Counted from the stretch's first letter, positions 7,091 to 15,333 are shown. The stretch: DNA of 39,472 bases from Oscillospiraceae bacterium (GCA_022769565.1 JALEJQ010000028.1:1-39472), one strand, 5' to 3'. Notes: generated from the sequence alone by a model not told the origin. A program made the numbers and translations.

Positions 7091-7876
7091 TTATTGATTT
7101 TTAGCTTTCTGCCAATAAGCGTCAAGCTTATCTATGTCCAGGGATTTCATATCTATCCCATCGAACCGTACCATATCTTCCGTTTTGCGGAAACGGCTTA
7201 TAAATTTGTCAGAAGACTTTGTAAGAGCCTCTTCTGCGTCAAATCCGCAGAGCCTTGCAGCGTTTACCGCCGAGAAAAGAACATCGCCTATTTCCTCTTC
7301 GATATTGCTGTTTTCCGAAACCGCCTTTTTAAGCTCGGCGACTTCGCTTTCAAGAGCTTCTATTGCGGAAGAAACGTCCTTGAAGTCCATTCCTGCACGC
7401 TTTGCCCTTGTTCCTATCTTCTGCGCCCTCATAAGAGCCGGAAGTGCGGAGCAAACGCTTTCAAGGGTTTCGGTATAGGTCTCCTGACCCTTTGTTTCCT
7501 GCTTGATATTGTTCCAGTTGGCAAGAACTTCTCCGCTGCCGTTTACCTTAACATCACCGAAAACGTGGGGGTGACGTATTATCAGCTTTTGGCAGACCTC
7601 GTTAACAACATCGCCAAAATCAAAGCTGCCCTTTTCCTCTTCTATCCTTGAATGAAAGACCACCTGCAGAAGAACATCTCCCAGTTCTTCTCTGAGCAGC
7701 TCCGTATCCTCAAGGTCGATAGCTTCAACAGCCTCGTAGGTCTCTTCGATAAAGTCCTTGCGTATGGAGTGGTGATCCTGCTCCCTGTCCCAAGGACAGC
7801 CGTTTTCCGAACGGAGAATACGCATTATTTCAAGCATATCGTTTATATCGTATCTTCTTTTGAATTCAAAATCCAT
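7091..7876 (-). CDS. mazG: Nucleoside triphosphate pyrophosphohydrolase MazG
   Basis: The 261-residue protein carries two tandem MazG domains. The first holds the metal-binding signature CPWDREQDHHSIRKDFIEETYEA (residues ~28-52) with the EExxE..ExxD continuation EELGDVLLQVVFHSRIEEE. The second holds LESEVAELKKAV and IEEEIGDVLFSAVNAAR (~170-215). It hydrolyses (d)NTPs to NMP and pyrophosphate, in a house-cleaning or ppGpp-linked role. AAGGATAAAAT precedes ATG 7876. B. subtilis YabN fuses an N-terminal methylase domain to MazG; here only the MazG part is present. It lies 111 bp downstream of the flippase gene, as in the yabM-yabN pair. Confidence 0.93.
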   Translation of the reverse strand: MDFEFKRRYDINDMLEIMRILRSENGCPWDREQDHHSIRKDFIEETYEAVEAIDLEDTELLREELGDVLLQVVFHSRIEEEKGSFDFGDVVNEVCQKLIIRHPHVFGDVKVNGSGEVLANWNNIKQETKGQETYTETLESVCSALPALMRAQKIGTRAKRAGMDFKDVSSAIEALESEVAELKKAVSENSNIEEEIGDVLFSAVNAARLCGFDAEEALTKSSDKFISRFRKTEDMVRFDGIDMKSLDIDKLDAYWQKAKNQ

Positions 7877-7987
7877 ATTTTATCCTTATTTTATCCTCAT
7901 TTCTGCGGAAAGGTCCTTTGGTAAATACCGTGCATTTAATATATTAACCGATTATTCTGTTTTTTTCAAGAGTTTTTTGAAAAAATT

Positions 7988-9667
7988 TCAGCAAATCAGC
8001 AATTTTAACGTAGATTTGGTTAAAACGCCCGTTAAATGTGTGCTTATTATGTAAAATAATGCCCCTACAGGGACGGAAATAAGCAGGGTGAAAGCGCTGT
8101 CCCGGGTTTTTGAAAGTATATTTTCGGTAAGAAAAGCCGCCGCTCCGCACAGGCTGCCGCAGAAAGCCAGCTTGGAAAGTAGTTTGTATACCTCTTTTAC
8201 ATTTATTCCCGTGCATTTTGACGCAGCGCTTATGGAAAGCAGCATTATCAGCAGATAGCATAACGATGTGGAAAACGCCGCCCCCGTTACGTTTACCTTC
8301 GGCACGGCAACAAGGGCAAGGTTTCCTGCCAGCTTTAATCCAACGCCCCACAGCATTATCTTAACTGGTGCGCTGCCTTTTCCCGCCGCCTGAAGCACGG
8401 CGAACAGCACCGACGATACCGACAGGAATATTACCCCTGCTCCAAGAACTCTTAACGGCAGAACACACACCGAGGTCTCAAGGCTTCTTGATGGGAACAG
8501 CAGGTCAAGTATCTGCGGCGCAAGAACGGATATGCCTATGCCCGAAGGAACGGCGATAAATGCGGAGGTGAAAATAACGTTCATCGCCGACTGCTTTACA
8601 AGCGCCTTGTCACCGGCGGCGAAACCCTCCGCAACCGCAGGCACAGCGCCCTTGCCGAACATATTTGTAAAGGACGGGATAAGGTTGAACACCGTTACCG
8701 CAAGCCCCGTGAAGCTGCCGAAGAAGAAGTTTGGCAGGTCGGAGGGAGATACGCCGCCGGTTATGTACTCCGAGAAATACTCGGGAGCGGCGGCAACGGC
8801 TTTTCCAAGCGAACCGACTATAGTGGCAAGGTCGATAAGGGAGGTAAGGTTGGTCACAAGAGAACCTAAGGCAACCGGGATTATGACCGAGATAAGCTGT
8901 GAGGCGACCTCCTTGGTGCTTTCGGAGCTTTTTGCGGCAGGTGCGGATTTTCTGTCTTTAAGTCCCCACAGCACCACAGCTGCCGTTCCTGCGGCGGAAG
9001 AGACAGTAACGCCGAATACTGCAGCTGCGGCGGCAAGGGGCATTACAAGGTCCCCGGCGGTCATTGCCCTTATGCTTTCAAAGGGGAAGATGCGTTTTAC
9101 TATGCTCAGAGCGGAAATAAAAAAGCCGTCGGGACTGTTAAGCACGGCATAGCACAGGGCAAGTCCCGAAATAAGCTTCACCGCCGCTTCTATGACTTGG
9201 GAAACTGCCGTGGGGTACATATTCCGCCGCCCCTCGAAGCAGCCGCGGTAAACGGCTGTTATGCAGGCGAACAGCACCGAGGGCGCAATTGCCGCAACGG
9301 ACAGCACCGCCCGTGGACTTTTTCCCACAAATGCGCAGAAGGGGTAAGCAAGGGCAAGCATAAGCAGCGTAAAAGCCAGTCCGCCCAGAGAGCAGAGCAG
9401 CAGCGCCGTCCGTCTGACCTTGCATATGCCTGCTTCATCCTCCAAAGCGGAGCGCTCTGCCGTCAGCTTTGCCGCCGCAACGGGCAGACCCGTGACGGAA
9501 ACTGCGTAAATCGTCATAAAAACGCCGTAAGCGGAGGAGAAATACCCCATTCCCGTTCCGCCAAGCATATTTGCAAGGGGAATGCGGAAAATTGCGCCTA
9601 TGACCTTTGAAACGGCGGCGGAGGCTATAAGGATAAGAGAACCCTGTATAAAATTCTGTTTTTTCAT
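7988..9667 (-). CDS. SpoVB/YabM-like MOP-superfamily flippase
   Basis: The 559-residue polytopic protein has about 14 hydrophobic helices. It begins MKKQNFIQGSLILIASAAVS with the SKVIGAIFRIPLANMLGGTGMGYFSSAY segment typical of the SpoVB/YabM branch of the MATE/MOP exporters (related to MurJ). Further markers are YRGCFEGRRNMYPTAVSQVIEA near residue 145 and GLKLAGNLALV near 450. Family members move lipid-linked polysaccharide precursors across the membrane. AAAGGATATTAATTT precedes ATG 9667. Its place upstream of mazG matches yabM in B. subtilis. Whether it flips lipid II or another lipid-linked glycan is not decidable here. Confidence 0.88.
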   Translation of the reverse strand: MKKQNFIQGSLILIASAAVSKVIGAIFRIPLANMLGGTGMGYFSSAYGVFMTIYAVSVTGLPVAAAKLTAERSALEDEAGICKVRRTALLLCSLGGLAFTLLMLALAYPFCAFVGKSPRAVLSVAAIAPSVLFACITAVYRGCFEGRRNMYPTAVSQVIEAAVKLISGLALCYAVLNSPDGFFISALSIVKRIFPFESIRAMTAGDLVMPLAAAAAVFGVTVSSAAGTAAVVLWGLKDRKSAPAAKSSESTKEVASQLISVIIPVALGSLVTNLTSLIDLATIVGSLGKAVAAAPEYFSEYITGGVSPSDLPNFFFGSFTGLAVTVFNLIPSFTNMFGKGAVPAVAEGFAAGDKALVKQSAMNVIFTSAFIAVPSGIGISVLAPQILDLLFPSRSLETSVCVLPLRVLGAGVIFLSVSSVLFAVLQAAGKGSAPVKIMLWGVGLKLAGNLALVAVPKVNVTGAAFSTSLCYLLIMLLSISAASKCTGINVKEVYKLLSKLAFCGSLCGAAAFLTENILSKTRDSAFTLLISVPVGALFYIISTHLTGVLTKSTLKLLIC

Positions 9668-9695
9668 AAATTAATATCCTTTCGCTTTTATTTTT

Positions 9696-9708
9696 CCGTA
9701 AATTACGG
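9696..9708. promoter_or_regulatory. CCGTAAATTACGG inverted repeat upstream of the flippase gene
   Basis: A perfect 6-1-6 inverted repeat lies 29 bp upstream of the flippase start, in the divergent gap with the aminotransferase promoter. Size and place fit a transcription-factor half-site pair. No regulator can be named. Confidence 0.3.
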
Positions 9709-9757
9709 GTCGTACGCTGTTGATGTGCAAAATAATTTGGTGCAGAAATAAAAAATA

Positions 9758-9786
9758 TTGCCTTTTTCCGATTATTGTGATATAAT
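9758..9786 (+). promoter_or_regulatory. Promoter of the aminotransferase transcript
   Basis: TTGCCT (9758-9763) and TATAAT (9781-9786) are 17 bp apart. Initiation near 9793 gives an untranslated leader of about 125 nt. Confidence 0.7.
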
Positions 9787-9825
9787 ACTAAAGTATTACT
9801 TTTTGATAAATCTTGAAAGGCGTGA

Positions 9826-9901
9826 AGTTTGATAAAATCAAACTGCGAGTTTTGCTTTTTCGGCTGCCGCCGAAAATTTTCTTGTGAAAAGCACAAAACT
9901 C
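9826..9901 (+). ncRNA. Structured 5' leader with a three-way junction
   Basis: A hairpin AGTTTGAT/ATCAAACT (9826-9844) is followed by a basal stem GAGTTTTG (9847-9854) with CAAAACTC (9894-9901). The basal stem encloses two further hairpins: TTTTCGGC/GCCGAAAA with a 4-nt loop (9857-9876) and TTTTC/GAAAA with a 4-nt loop (9877-9890). The basal stem ends 2 nt before the AAAGGA ribosome site. All stems are perfect. This could be a cis-regulatory RNA or a transcribed intergenic repeat. No known riboswitch class is recognised. Confidence 0.5.
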
Positions 9902-9917
9902 AGAAAGGATGGTTAAT

Positions 9918-11111
9918 ATGAATTACGAGTTTTCCGATAAAGTTACCGGGCTTCAGCCGTCGGCTATCCGTGAGATACTTAAATTCACAGCCGACCCCGA
10001 AGTAATTTCTCTTGCCGCAGGAAATCCCGCTCCCGAAGCGTTCCCTGTTAACGCAATAAAGGAAATAACCTCAAAGCTGCTTGAAACAAACCCCGTTGCT
10101 GCACTCCAGTACAGCATCACCGAGGGCTATACACCTCTCAGAGAAAGCGTTAAAAAGCGCATTTCCGCTCAGGGCTGCTTTGACCCCGATGCCGATGAGC
10201 TTATCATCACCTCCGGCGCACAGCAGGCTAACGAGCTTTCCTGCAAGGTGATGCTCAACGAGGGCGACACACTTATCTGCGAAGCTCCCTCCTTTATCGG
10301 CAGCCTCAACGCTTTCAAATCCTACAACGTTGACCTTGTAGGCGTTGAAATGGATGAAGACGGCATGAACCTTGAAAAGCTGGAAGCGGCTCTTAAAAAT
10401 GCCAAGAAGCCCAAGCTTATCTACACTATCCCCAACTTCCAGAACCCCACAGGTCTTTGCACCTCCCTTGAAAAGAGAAAGGCAATTTACGCTCTTGCCA
10501 AGAAGTACGGCGTAATGATACTTGAGGACAACCCCTACGGCGACATAAGATTCGCAGGGGAGGACATACCTTCCATAAAATCCATGGACAAGGACGGCAT
10601 TGTTATTTACTCCGGCACCTTCTCCAAGACCCTTGCTCCCGGTCTGAGAGTGGGCTTTGTTTCCGCTCCCAAGCCTGTTATACAGAAAATAGTTGTCTGC
10701 AAGCAGGTCTCCGACGTTCATACCAACATTATGGCTCAGATAATCTGTGACGAGTACCTGAGAAATTACGATATGGACGCTCACCTTAAGGAAATAAGGG
10801 GAATTTACCGCCATAAGTGCGGACTTATGCTTTCCGAGATAGACAAGAATTTCTCAAAGAAGATAACCGTTACCCGTCCCGAAGGCGGTCTGTTCATCTG
10901 GGCGACACTTCCCGACGGCTGCGATATGATGTCCTTCTGCAAAACTGCCGTTGAAAAGTACAAGGTAGCCGTAGTTCCCGGAACTGCGTTCCTTATCAAT
11001 GAAAGCGACAAGACAAACTCCTTCAGACTTAACTTCTCCACGCCGACAGACGAACAGCTTGTAACAGGCTGTGAAATTCTGGGCAAGCTGTCAAAGGAAA
11101 TGTTTGGCTAA
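9918..11111 (+). CDS. PLP-dependent aminotransferase (class I/II, LysN/2-aminoadipate-like)
   Basis: The 397-residue fold-type I aminotransferase has the following order of motifs: ISLAAGNPAPEAFPVNAIKE, LQYSITEGYTPLRESVKKRI, ITSGAQQANELSCKVML, YTIPNFQNPTGLCTSLEKRK, ILEDNPYGDIRF, and YSGTFSKTLAPGLRVGF, where K is the Schiff-base lysine. C-terminal FRLNFSTP holds the substrate-carboxylate Arg. The motif set matches the LysN/alpha-aminoadipate and MocR-like aminotransferases without a DNA-binding domain. The substrate is likely a branched, aromatic or aminoadipate-type amino acid. ATG 9909 overlaps the ribosome site; ATG 9918 (MNYEFSDKV), 9 nt after AAAGG, is chosen. It is followed 73 bp later by trpS and may share its transcript. 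Confidence 0.88.
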   Translation: MNYEFSDKVTGLQPSAIREILKFTADPEVISLAAGNPAPEAFPVNAIKEITSKLLETNPVAALQYSITEGYTPLRESVKKRISAQGCFDPDADELIITSGAQQANELSCKVMLNEGDTLICEAPSFIGSLNAFKSYNVDLVGVEMDEDGMNLEKLEAALKNAKKPKLIYTIPNFQNPTGLCTSLEKRKAIYALAKKYGVMILEDNPYGDIRFAGEDIPSIKSMDKDGIVIYSGTFSKTLAPGLRVGFVSAPKPVIQKIVVCKQVSDVHTNIMAQIICDEYLRNYDMDAHLKEIRGIYRHKCGLMLSEIDKNFSKKITVTRPEGGLFIWATLPDGCDMMSFCKTAVEKYKVAVVPGTAFLINESDKTNSFRLNFSTPTDEQLVTGCEILGKLSKEMFG

Positions 11112-11150
11112 GCCGTTCATATTTTATTATATAGTATCTTTGAAATTATT

Positions 11151-11167
11151 ATGCCGAAAGACGGCAT
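11151..11167 (+). other. Short hairpin upstream of the trpS ribosome site
   Basis: ATGCCG and CGGCAT form a 6-bp stem with a 5-nt loop, directly before AAAGGAAG. It could tune trpS translation or stabilise the 5' end of a processed message. The gap is too short for a T-box. Confidence 0.3.
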
Positions 11168-11184
11168 CGAAAGGAAGTGCTTTT

Positions 11185-12192
11185 ATGCCTGAAAATGAAA
11201 AGAAAAAGGTGATTTTAAGCGGCATACAGCCCTCCGGCGCTTTTACGCTGGGAAATTATGTGGGAGCAATAAAGAACTGGGCGCAGCTCCAGAACGATTA
11301 CGACTGTCTTTATATGATAGCCGATATGCATGCAATAACCGTTAAGCAGGATCCTGCAAAGCTGCGCAAAAACACTATGGAGGCTTACGCAGCTATCATT
11401 GCCTGCGGCGTTGACCCCGATAGATCGGTGGCTTTTATACAGTCTCACGTTCCCACACACGCACAGCTCAACTGGCTCCTTGCCTGCAGCACACAGTTCG
11501 GAGAACTTTCCAGAATGACCCAGTTCAAGGATAAGTCCGCAAAGCACCCCGACGACATCAACGCAGGACTTTTTACCTATCCCGTACTTATGGCGGCTGA
11601 TATCCTTGCTTACAACGCAGACCTTGTACCCGTAGGCGTTGACCAGAAGCAGCATCTTGAGCTTACAAGAAACGTTGCGCAGCGCTTCAATCAGCGTTAC
11701 GGCGAGCTTTTCAAGCTGCCCGACGGCTATATCCCTCCCAAGGGCGCAAAGATAATGTCCCTTGCGGAGCCTACAAAGAAAATGTCCAAATCCGATGAAA
11801 ATCAGAACGGCTGCATCTACATCCTTGACGACAAGGATACTATTATCAGAAAATTCAAGCGTGCCGTTACCGACAGCGACGCAGCTGTGCGCTATGCCGA
11901 AGGTAAGGACGGCATAAACAACCTTATGACCATTTATTCCGTTGTTACGGGCAAGAATTACGAGGAAATAGAGCGTGAATTTGACGGAAAGGGCTACGGC
12001 GACTTCAAAATGGCAGTAGGAGAGGCTGTTTCCGACCACCTCAGACCCGTTCGTGAGAACTTCGATCGCCTTATCGCAGATAAGAAATACCTTGAGGAAT
12101 GCTTTGCAAAGGGCGATGAAGCTGCGTTTAAAATATCCAGAAAAATCGTGTCCAAGGCTTATCACAAGGCAGGCTTCGTAGACAGGGTATGA
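11185..12192 (+). CDS. trpS: Tryptophan--tRNA ligase
   Basis: The 335-residue protein is a full-length class I tryptophanyl-tRNA synthetase. Markers are SGIQPSGAFTLGNYVGAIKNW (TxGN, the HIGH counterpart) at residues ~12-32, MTQFKDKSAKH near 108, the GVDQKQHLELTRN nucleotide/tryptophan pocket near 155, and KKMSKSDEN (KMSKS loop) near 197. AAAGGAAG precedes ATG 11185 (MPENEKKK). An upstream in-frame ATG at 11071 would overlap the aminotransferase and has no ribosome site. No tRNA-like T-box leader is seen, so it is probably co-transcribed with the aminotransferase. Confidence 0.95.
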   Translation: MPENEKKKVILSGIQPSGAFTLGNYVGAIKNWAQLQNDYDCLYMIADMHAITVKQDPAKLRKNTMEAYAAIIACGVDPDRSVAFIQSHVPTHAQLNWLLACSTQFGELSRMTQFKDKSAKHPDDINAGLFTYPVLMAADILAYNADLVPVGVDQKQHLELTRNVAQRFNQRYGELFKLPDGYIPPKGAKIMSLAEPTKKMSKSDENQNGCIYILDDKDTIIRKFKRAVTDSDAAVRYAEGKDGINNLMTIYSVVTGKNYEEIEREFDGKGYGDFKMAVGEAVSDHLRPVRENFDRLIADKKYLEECFAKGDEAAFKISRKIVSKAYHKAGFVDRV

Positions 12193-12198
12193 CCTGCT

Positions 12199-12234
12199 TA
12201 TCCGTTCATAAAATGTATCAAAAATGAACGGATA
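12199..12234 (+). terminator. Hairpin after trpS (weak terminator)
   Basis: TATCCGTTCAT (12199-12209) pairs perfectly with ATGAACGGATA (12224-12234). There is no T tract after it (TGCCTTGCGG), so termination would be inefficient or depend on another factor. It may instead protect the message's 3' end. Confidence 0.5.
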
Positions 12235-12401
12235 TGCCTTGCGGAAGTGAACCTTGCGTAGTGACTGAAAAGCGTTCTTATGCCGGCATTGCAAAGCGGG
12301 TAGCTGCGGTTTTATGCGGTTATTTCGACTTTCTGCGTTATAAATATAACAAAGACCCGATTTGGCATATGTAAATTTTTTCTTGCAGAGTTTACTATCT
12401 T

Positions 12402-12409
12402 AAACGTTT
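12402..12409. promoter_or_regulatory. Candidate LacI-family operator, upstream
   Basis: AAACGTTT is the palindromic core typical of LacI/CcpA-family sites (the flanks read TCTT and TATA). It lies 190 bp upstream of the lacI promoter. With the site at 12639 it could allow looping. Confidence 0.35.
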
Positions 12410-12591
12410 TATAGACTTTTTAGACAAAATGGTTTTGCAATAATGAAAATGCTTGTTGCTTTTCACTACAACAATGGCAAAAAATGTATTTCAGGTCATA
12501 AAAAATACATTTTTGATTGTATGAAACGCTTAAAAAAAAGCATAAAGATTATGCAAAACAACTATTTTTTACTTGAAATACATAAAAAGCA

Positions 12592-12620
12592 TTGACAGAT
12601 TGGAATTTCAGTTGTATATT
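12592..12620 (+). promoter_or_regulatory. Promoter of the lacI gene / sugar transport region
   Basis: TTGACA (12592-12597) and TATATT (12615-12620) have a 17-bp spacer. Initiation near 12627 falls just before the AAACGTTT site, so a bound repressor would block elongation. Confidence 0.8.
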
Positions 12621-12638
12621 TAGTATCGAAAGCAGCGA

Positions 12639-12646
12639 AAACGTTT
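12639..12646. promoter_or_regulatory. Candidate LacI-family operator overlapping the early transcript
   Basis: GAAAACGTTTAAA contains the AAACGTTT core, 18 bp downstream of the -10 box and 60 bp before the lacI start. Autorepression by the LacI protein or control by a CcpA-type protein is inferred. Confidence 0.5.
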
Positions 12647-12705
12647 AAAGGTATTTAATGCGTTAATGACTGTCTTTAAAAGTATTGTTTCGGGAGATTT
12701 TAATT

Positions 12706-13719
12706 ATGGTTTCAATTAAAGACATTGCTTCCGAGTGCGGCGTGTCGATCGCTACCGTAAGTAAGGCTTTAAATAACCATAAGGACGTAAGCCAGGCGAC
12801 TAAAACCGTTATTCAGGAAACAGCCAAAAGAATGGGCTACCTTCCGAATTATCAGGCCAGAGCGCTTAAAACCAACCGTACATACAATCTGGGCGTGCTT
12901 TTCGCCGAAAAAGCCCAGAGCGGTCTTATGCACAGCTATTTTGCCGCCGTCCTTAACAGCTTTAAAAACGAAGCTGAGGCCAACGGATACGATATAACGT
13001 TCATAAGCCACAATATCGGCAAAAATCCCCTTACCTTCTACGAGCACTGCGTAAGCAGAAACGTGGACGGAGTTATGGTCGCAAACGTTGACGACTACGA
13101 GGACGAAGGGATTGCGGAACTGTTGAAAAGCTCCATTCCCGTTGTTACTCTGGATTACAAGACGGATAAAAATCCGGCTGTTATCTCGGACAATTATCGG
13201 GGCATACAGACCTTGGTGAATTACGTTTACGGCAAGGGACACAGAAAAATCGCATATATTTACGGCGATACAGCGTCCGTGACTGCCAGAAGACTGGATA
13301 GCTTCAGGGATACGCTGAAAAGCCTGAATATAGAGATCAGAGAAGATTATCTTCTTCAAGGCAACTACCACGACCCGAAAACAACCGAACAGCTTGCGGC
13401 ACAGCTTGTGAAAATGAGCGATCCGCCCACTTGTATCGTGCTTCCCGATGATTTTTCCGCACTCGGGGCGCTTACAGCGTTTGAAAAGCTGGGATTGTCG
13501 GTTCCCGACGACATCTCGATTGTCGGTTATGACGGGATAGTTCTTTCGCAGGTATTGAATCCTAAGCTGACCACGTTCAGACAGGATACCGAAAAACTCG
13601 GGGCGGAAGCTGCGAAGCGATTAATATCGCTGATCACAAAGGAGACTACCGAAGATGACGGATTCGTCAGCGTTGAAGGATGTCTTCTGGAAGGTGCGTC
13701 GGTGAAGGAGCTCACCTGA
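12706..13719 (+). CDS. LacI-family transcriptional regulator
   Basis: The 337-residue protein starts MVSIKDIASECGVSIATVSK, the canonical LacI helix-turn-helix, with hinge region NYQARALKTNRTYNLGVLF. The periplasmic-binding-protein-like sugar domain has ISHNIGKNPLTFYEHC, VDGVMVANVDD, ISDNYRGIQTLVNYVYGKGHRKIAYI, and the C-terminal SIVGYDGIVLSQVLNPKLTTFRQ. An ATG at 12685 exists, but GGGAGATTTTAATT precedes ATG 12706 and the helix-turn-helix begins there. It sits directly upstream of an ABC sugar importer, so it probably controls that importer and perhaps itself. The inducer is not predictable. Confidence 0.93.
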   Translation: MVSIKDIASECGVSIATVSKALNNHKDVSQATKTVIQETAKRMGYLPNYQARALKTNRTYNLGVLFAEKAQSGLMHSYFAAVLNSFKNEAEANGYDITFISHNIGKNPLTFYEHCVSRNVDGVMVANVDDYEDEGIAELLKSSIPVVTLDYKTDKNPAVISDNYRGIQTLVNYVYGKGHRKIAYIYGDTASVTARRLDSFRDTLKSLNIEIREDYLLQGNYHDPKTTEQLAAQLVKMSDPPTCIVLPDDFSALGALTAFEKLGLSVPDDISIVGYDGIVLSQVLNPKLTTFRQDTEKLGAEAAKRLISLITKETTEDDGFVSVEGCLLEGASVKELT

Positions 13720-13737
13720 GCCGGCATTTAAACTCGC

Positions 13738-13762
13738 TATTATATTTTTAATAAATATAATA
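13738..13762 (+). other. AT-only hairpin before the binding-lipoprotein gene
   Basis: TATTATATTT pairs perfectly with AAATATAATA around a 5-nt loop, ending 10 bp before AAGGAGG. It could act as an mRNA-stabilising 5' hairpin for the highly expressed lipoprotein gene, or hide a promoter. Neither is proven. Confidence 0.3.
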
Positions 13763-13784
13763 TATTTTTAAGGAGGAAAAATCC

Positions 13785-15263
13785 ATGAAGAATTTTAAGA
13801 AAAACATTGCTCTGCTTTCTGCACTCGCATTAGCTGGAACTATGCTTGCAGGCTGCGGCGGAGACACAACAACAACTGACAGCGGAAACGCTGGCGGCGA
13901 AACAACAACTAAGGCTGCAGATGCTGCTGCAGATACCACTGCTGCTGCAGATACCGGTGCAGCTGCTGATGACGGTGCAGCTGCTGATGACGGCGCTGCT
14001 GCTGCAGGCGGTTATGAGGCTGCTAAGACTGCAGGTACAGGCGCACTTACTCTCCCTGAGGGCGAGGGCAAGGTATTCAACATCTACTGCTGGAACGAAG
14101 ACTTCAAAAACTATGTTGAGAAGTTCTACACAGCTCCTGCCGGCGTAGAGTTCAAGTGGACAGTTGTTCCTAACGAAGGCGGCGCTTATCAGACAGCTCT
14201 TGACGAAGCACTCCTTAATCAGGAATCCGCTGCTGCTGACGATAAGGTTGACCTTTTCCTTGCAGAAGCTGACTACATAATCAAGTACGCTAACACAGAC
14301 CTCACACAGGACGTTACTAAGCTCGGCGTTGAGAACTGGGGCGTTGGTTATGACTACACATACAACGCTGCTACAAGCACAGACGGCGTTCTGAAGGGTG
14401 TTTCTTGGCAGGCTAACCCCTCCATGTTCATTTACAGACGTTCTATCGCTAAGGATGTTCTCGGAACAGATGATCCCGATGAAGTTCAGGCAGCTCTTTC
14501 CACATGGGATAAGGTGGATGAAGTTGCTCAGAAGGCTGCAGATAAGGGCTATGTAATGTTCGCTTCTCCTCTGGAGACATACAGAACATTTGCTAACAAC
14601 TCCAATGTAAGCTACCTCAACGGCGACAAGTTCGCTCCTACAGAAGCTTTCAACAACTGGGTTGCTCAGGCTGAAAAGTATGTTGAAAACGGCTGGTCCA
14701 AGACATATGGTCTTTGGGCTGATGAAAAGCAGGCTCTCATGGGTAAAGACGGCAACATGATGTGTTGCATCGGACCCGCTTGGTACTTCAACTTCTGCAT
14801 GGGTACTGCTCAGGAACAGACAAGCGGTGACTGGGGCATCTGTGTAGGACCTCAGGAACACTTCTGGGGCGGCACATGGCTCCTGGCTGCTACAGGAAGC
14901 GACAACAATGCTGTTATTGCTGACCTTATGAACGCTTTCACAGCTAACGAAGACATTATGGAAAAGATCCTTACAGATGCTAAGGAATTCCCCAACAATA
15001 CAAACGTTGTTAACAAGTATGCAAGCGATGACAGCTACGGTCTTGAGTTCCTCGGCGGACAGAACCACATCAAGATGATGGCAGAGTGCGCTAAGAACAT
15101 CACTTGGGATCCTGCTCTCCATACTCAGTATGACCAGACCTTCAATGAGACACTTCCTAACAGCATTCTTGAATACCTCCAGGGTGTTTGCGACAAGGAT
15201 ACTGCTATGAACAACTTCTACATCTCACTCAGCGAAGTTGCTCCTCAGATCACTCACGACTAA
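13785..15263 (+). CDS. Carbohydrate ABC transporter substrate-binding lipoprotein
   Basis: The 492-residue protein starts with a lipoprotein signal, KNIALLSALALAGTMLAGC, with the lipobox LAGC and acylated Cys at residue 23. A linker of about 60 residues, rich in Thr, Ala, Asp and Gly (including two AADDGA units), leads to a family 1 extracellular solute-binding domain from about residue 88 (GEGKVFNIYCWNEDFKNYVE). The domain is rich in Trp and Tyr, as expected for sugar binding. The strong AAGGAGGAAAAATCC ribosome site and uniform GCT/AAG/ACA codon choice, unlike its neighbours, suggest very high expression. It is followed by an attenuator-like hairpin and two permease genes. The specific sugar is unknown; an oligosaccharide is the usual ligand for this family. 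Confidence 0.92.
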   Translation: MKNFKKNIALLSALALAGTMLAGCGGDTTTTDSGNAGGETTTKAADAAADTTAAADTGAAADDGAAADDGAAAAGGYEAAKTAGTGALTLPEGEGKVFNIYCWNEDFKNYVEKFYTAPAGVEFKWTVVPNEGGAYQTALDEALLNQESAAADDKVDLFLAEADYIIKYANTDLTQDVTKLGVENWGVGYDYTYNAATSTDGVLKGVSWQANPSMFIYRRSIAKDVLGTDDPDEVQAALSTWDKVDEVAQKAADKGYVMFASPLETYRTFANNSNVSYLNGDKFAPTEAFNNWVAQAEKYVENGWSKTYGLWADEKQALMGKDGNMMCCIGPAWYFNFCMGTAQEQTSGDWGICVGPQEHFWGGTWLLAATGSDNNAVIADLMNAFTANEDIMEKILTDAKEFPNNTNVVNKYASDDSYGLEFLGGQNHIKMMAECAKNITWDPALHTQYDQTFNETLPNSILEYLQGVCDKDTAMNNFYISLSEVAPQITHD

Positions 15264-15297
15264 TATCGTGAAACAACCGAATATTTTATGACCTAAT

Positions 15298-15333
15298 AAA
15301 GAGGTGAGGCGTAAATTCTCGCTTCACCTCTTT
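15298..15333 (+). terminator. Intercistronic hairpin between lipoprotein and permease genes
   Basis: AAAGAGGTGA-GGCG pairs with CGC-TTCACCTCTTT. The T run is short (TTTGTATAGG). Such hairpins often lower permease expression relative to the binding protein by partial termination or by stabilising the upstream message. Confidence 0.65.

Larger units (their letters stand above)
12193..12705. other. Intergenic regulatory region upstream of the lacI gene
   Basis: This 513-bp gap holds no gene. It has a hairpin right after trpS (12199-12234), an AT-rich inverted repeat AATGTATTT/AAATACATT near 12483-12513 followed by T-rich sequence, three AAACG-type sites (12402, 12524, 12639) and the LacI promoter at 12592-12620. 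The middle 12240-12580 part is strongly AT-rich with no protein-like frame. Confidence 0.6.

Noticed and set aside
11112-11184. T-box leader for trpS
   Set aside because: The gap is only 73 bp, with a single small hairpin and no T-box sequence or specifier loop.
12524-12531. Third LacI-type site AAACGCTT
   Set aside because: It departs from the palindromic core and lies in a strongly AT-rich stretch where such matches are expected by chance.
13830-15122. 430-residue open frame antisense to the binding-lipoprotein gene
   Set aside because: It is a shadow created by the biased codon use of the real gene. It has no ribosome site and a Cys/Ser/Val-rich composition without a known domain.
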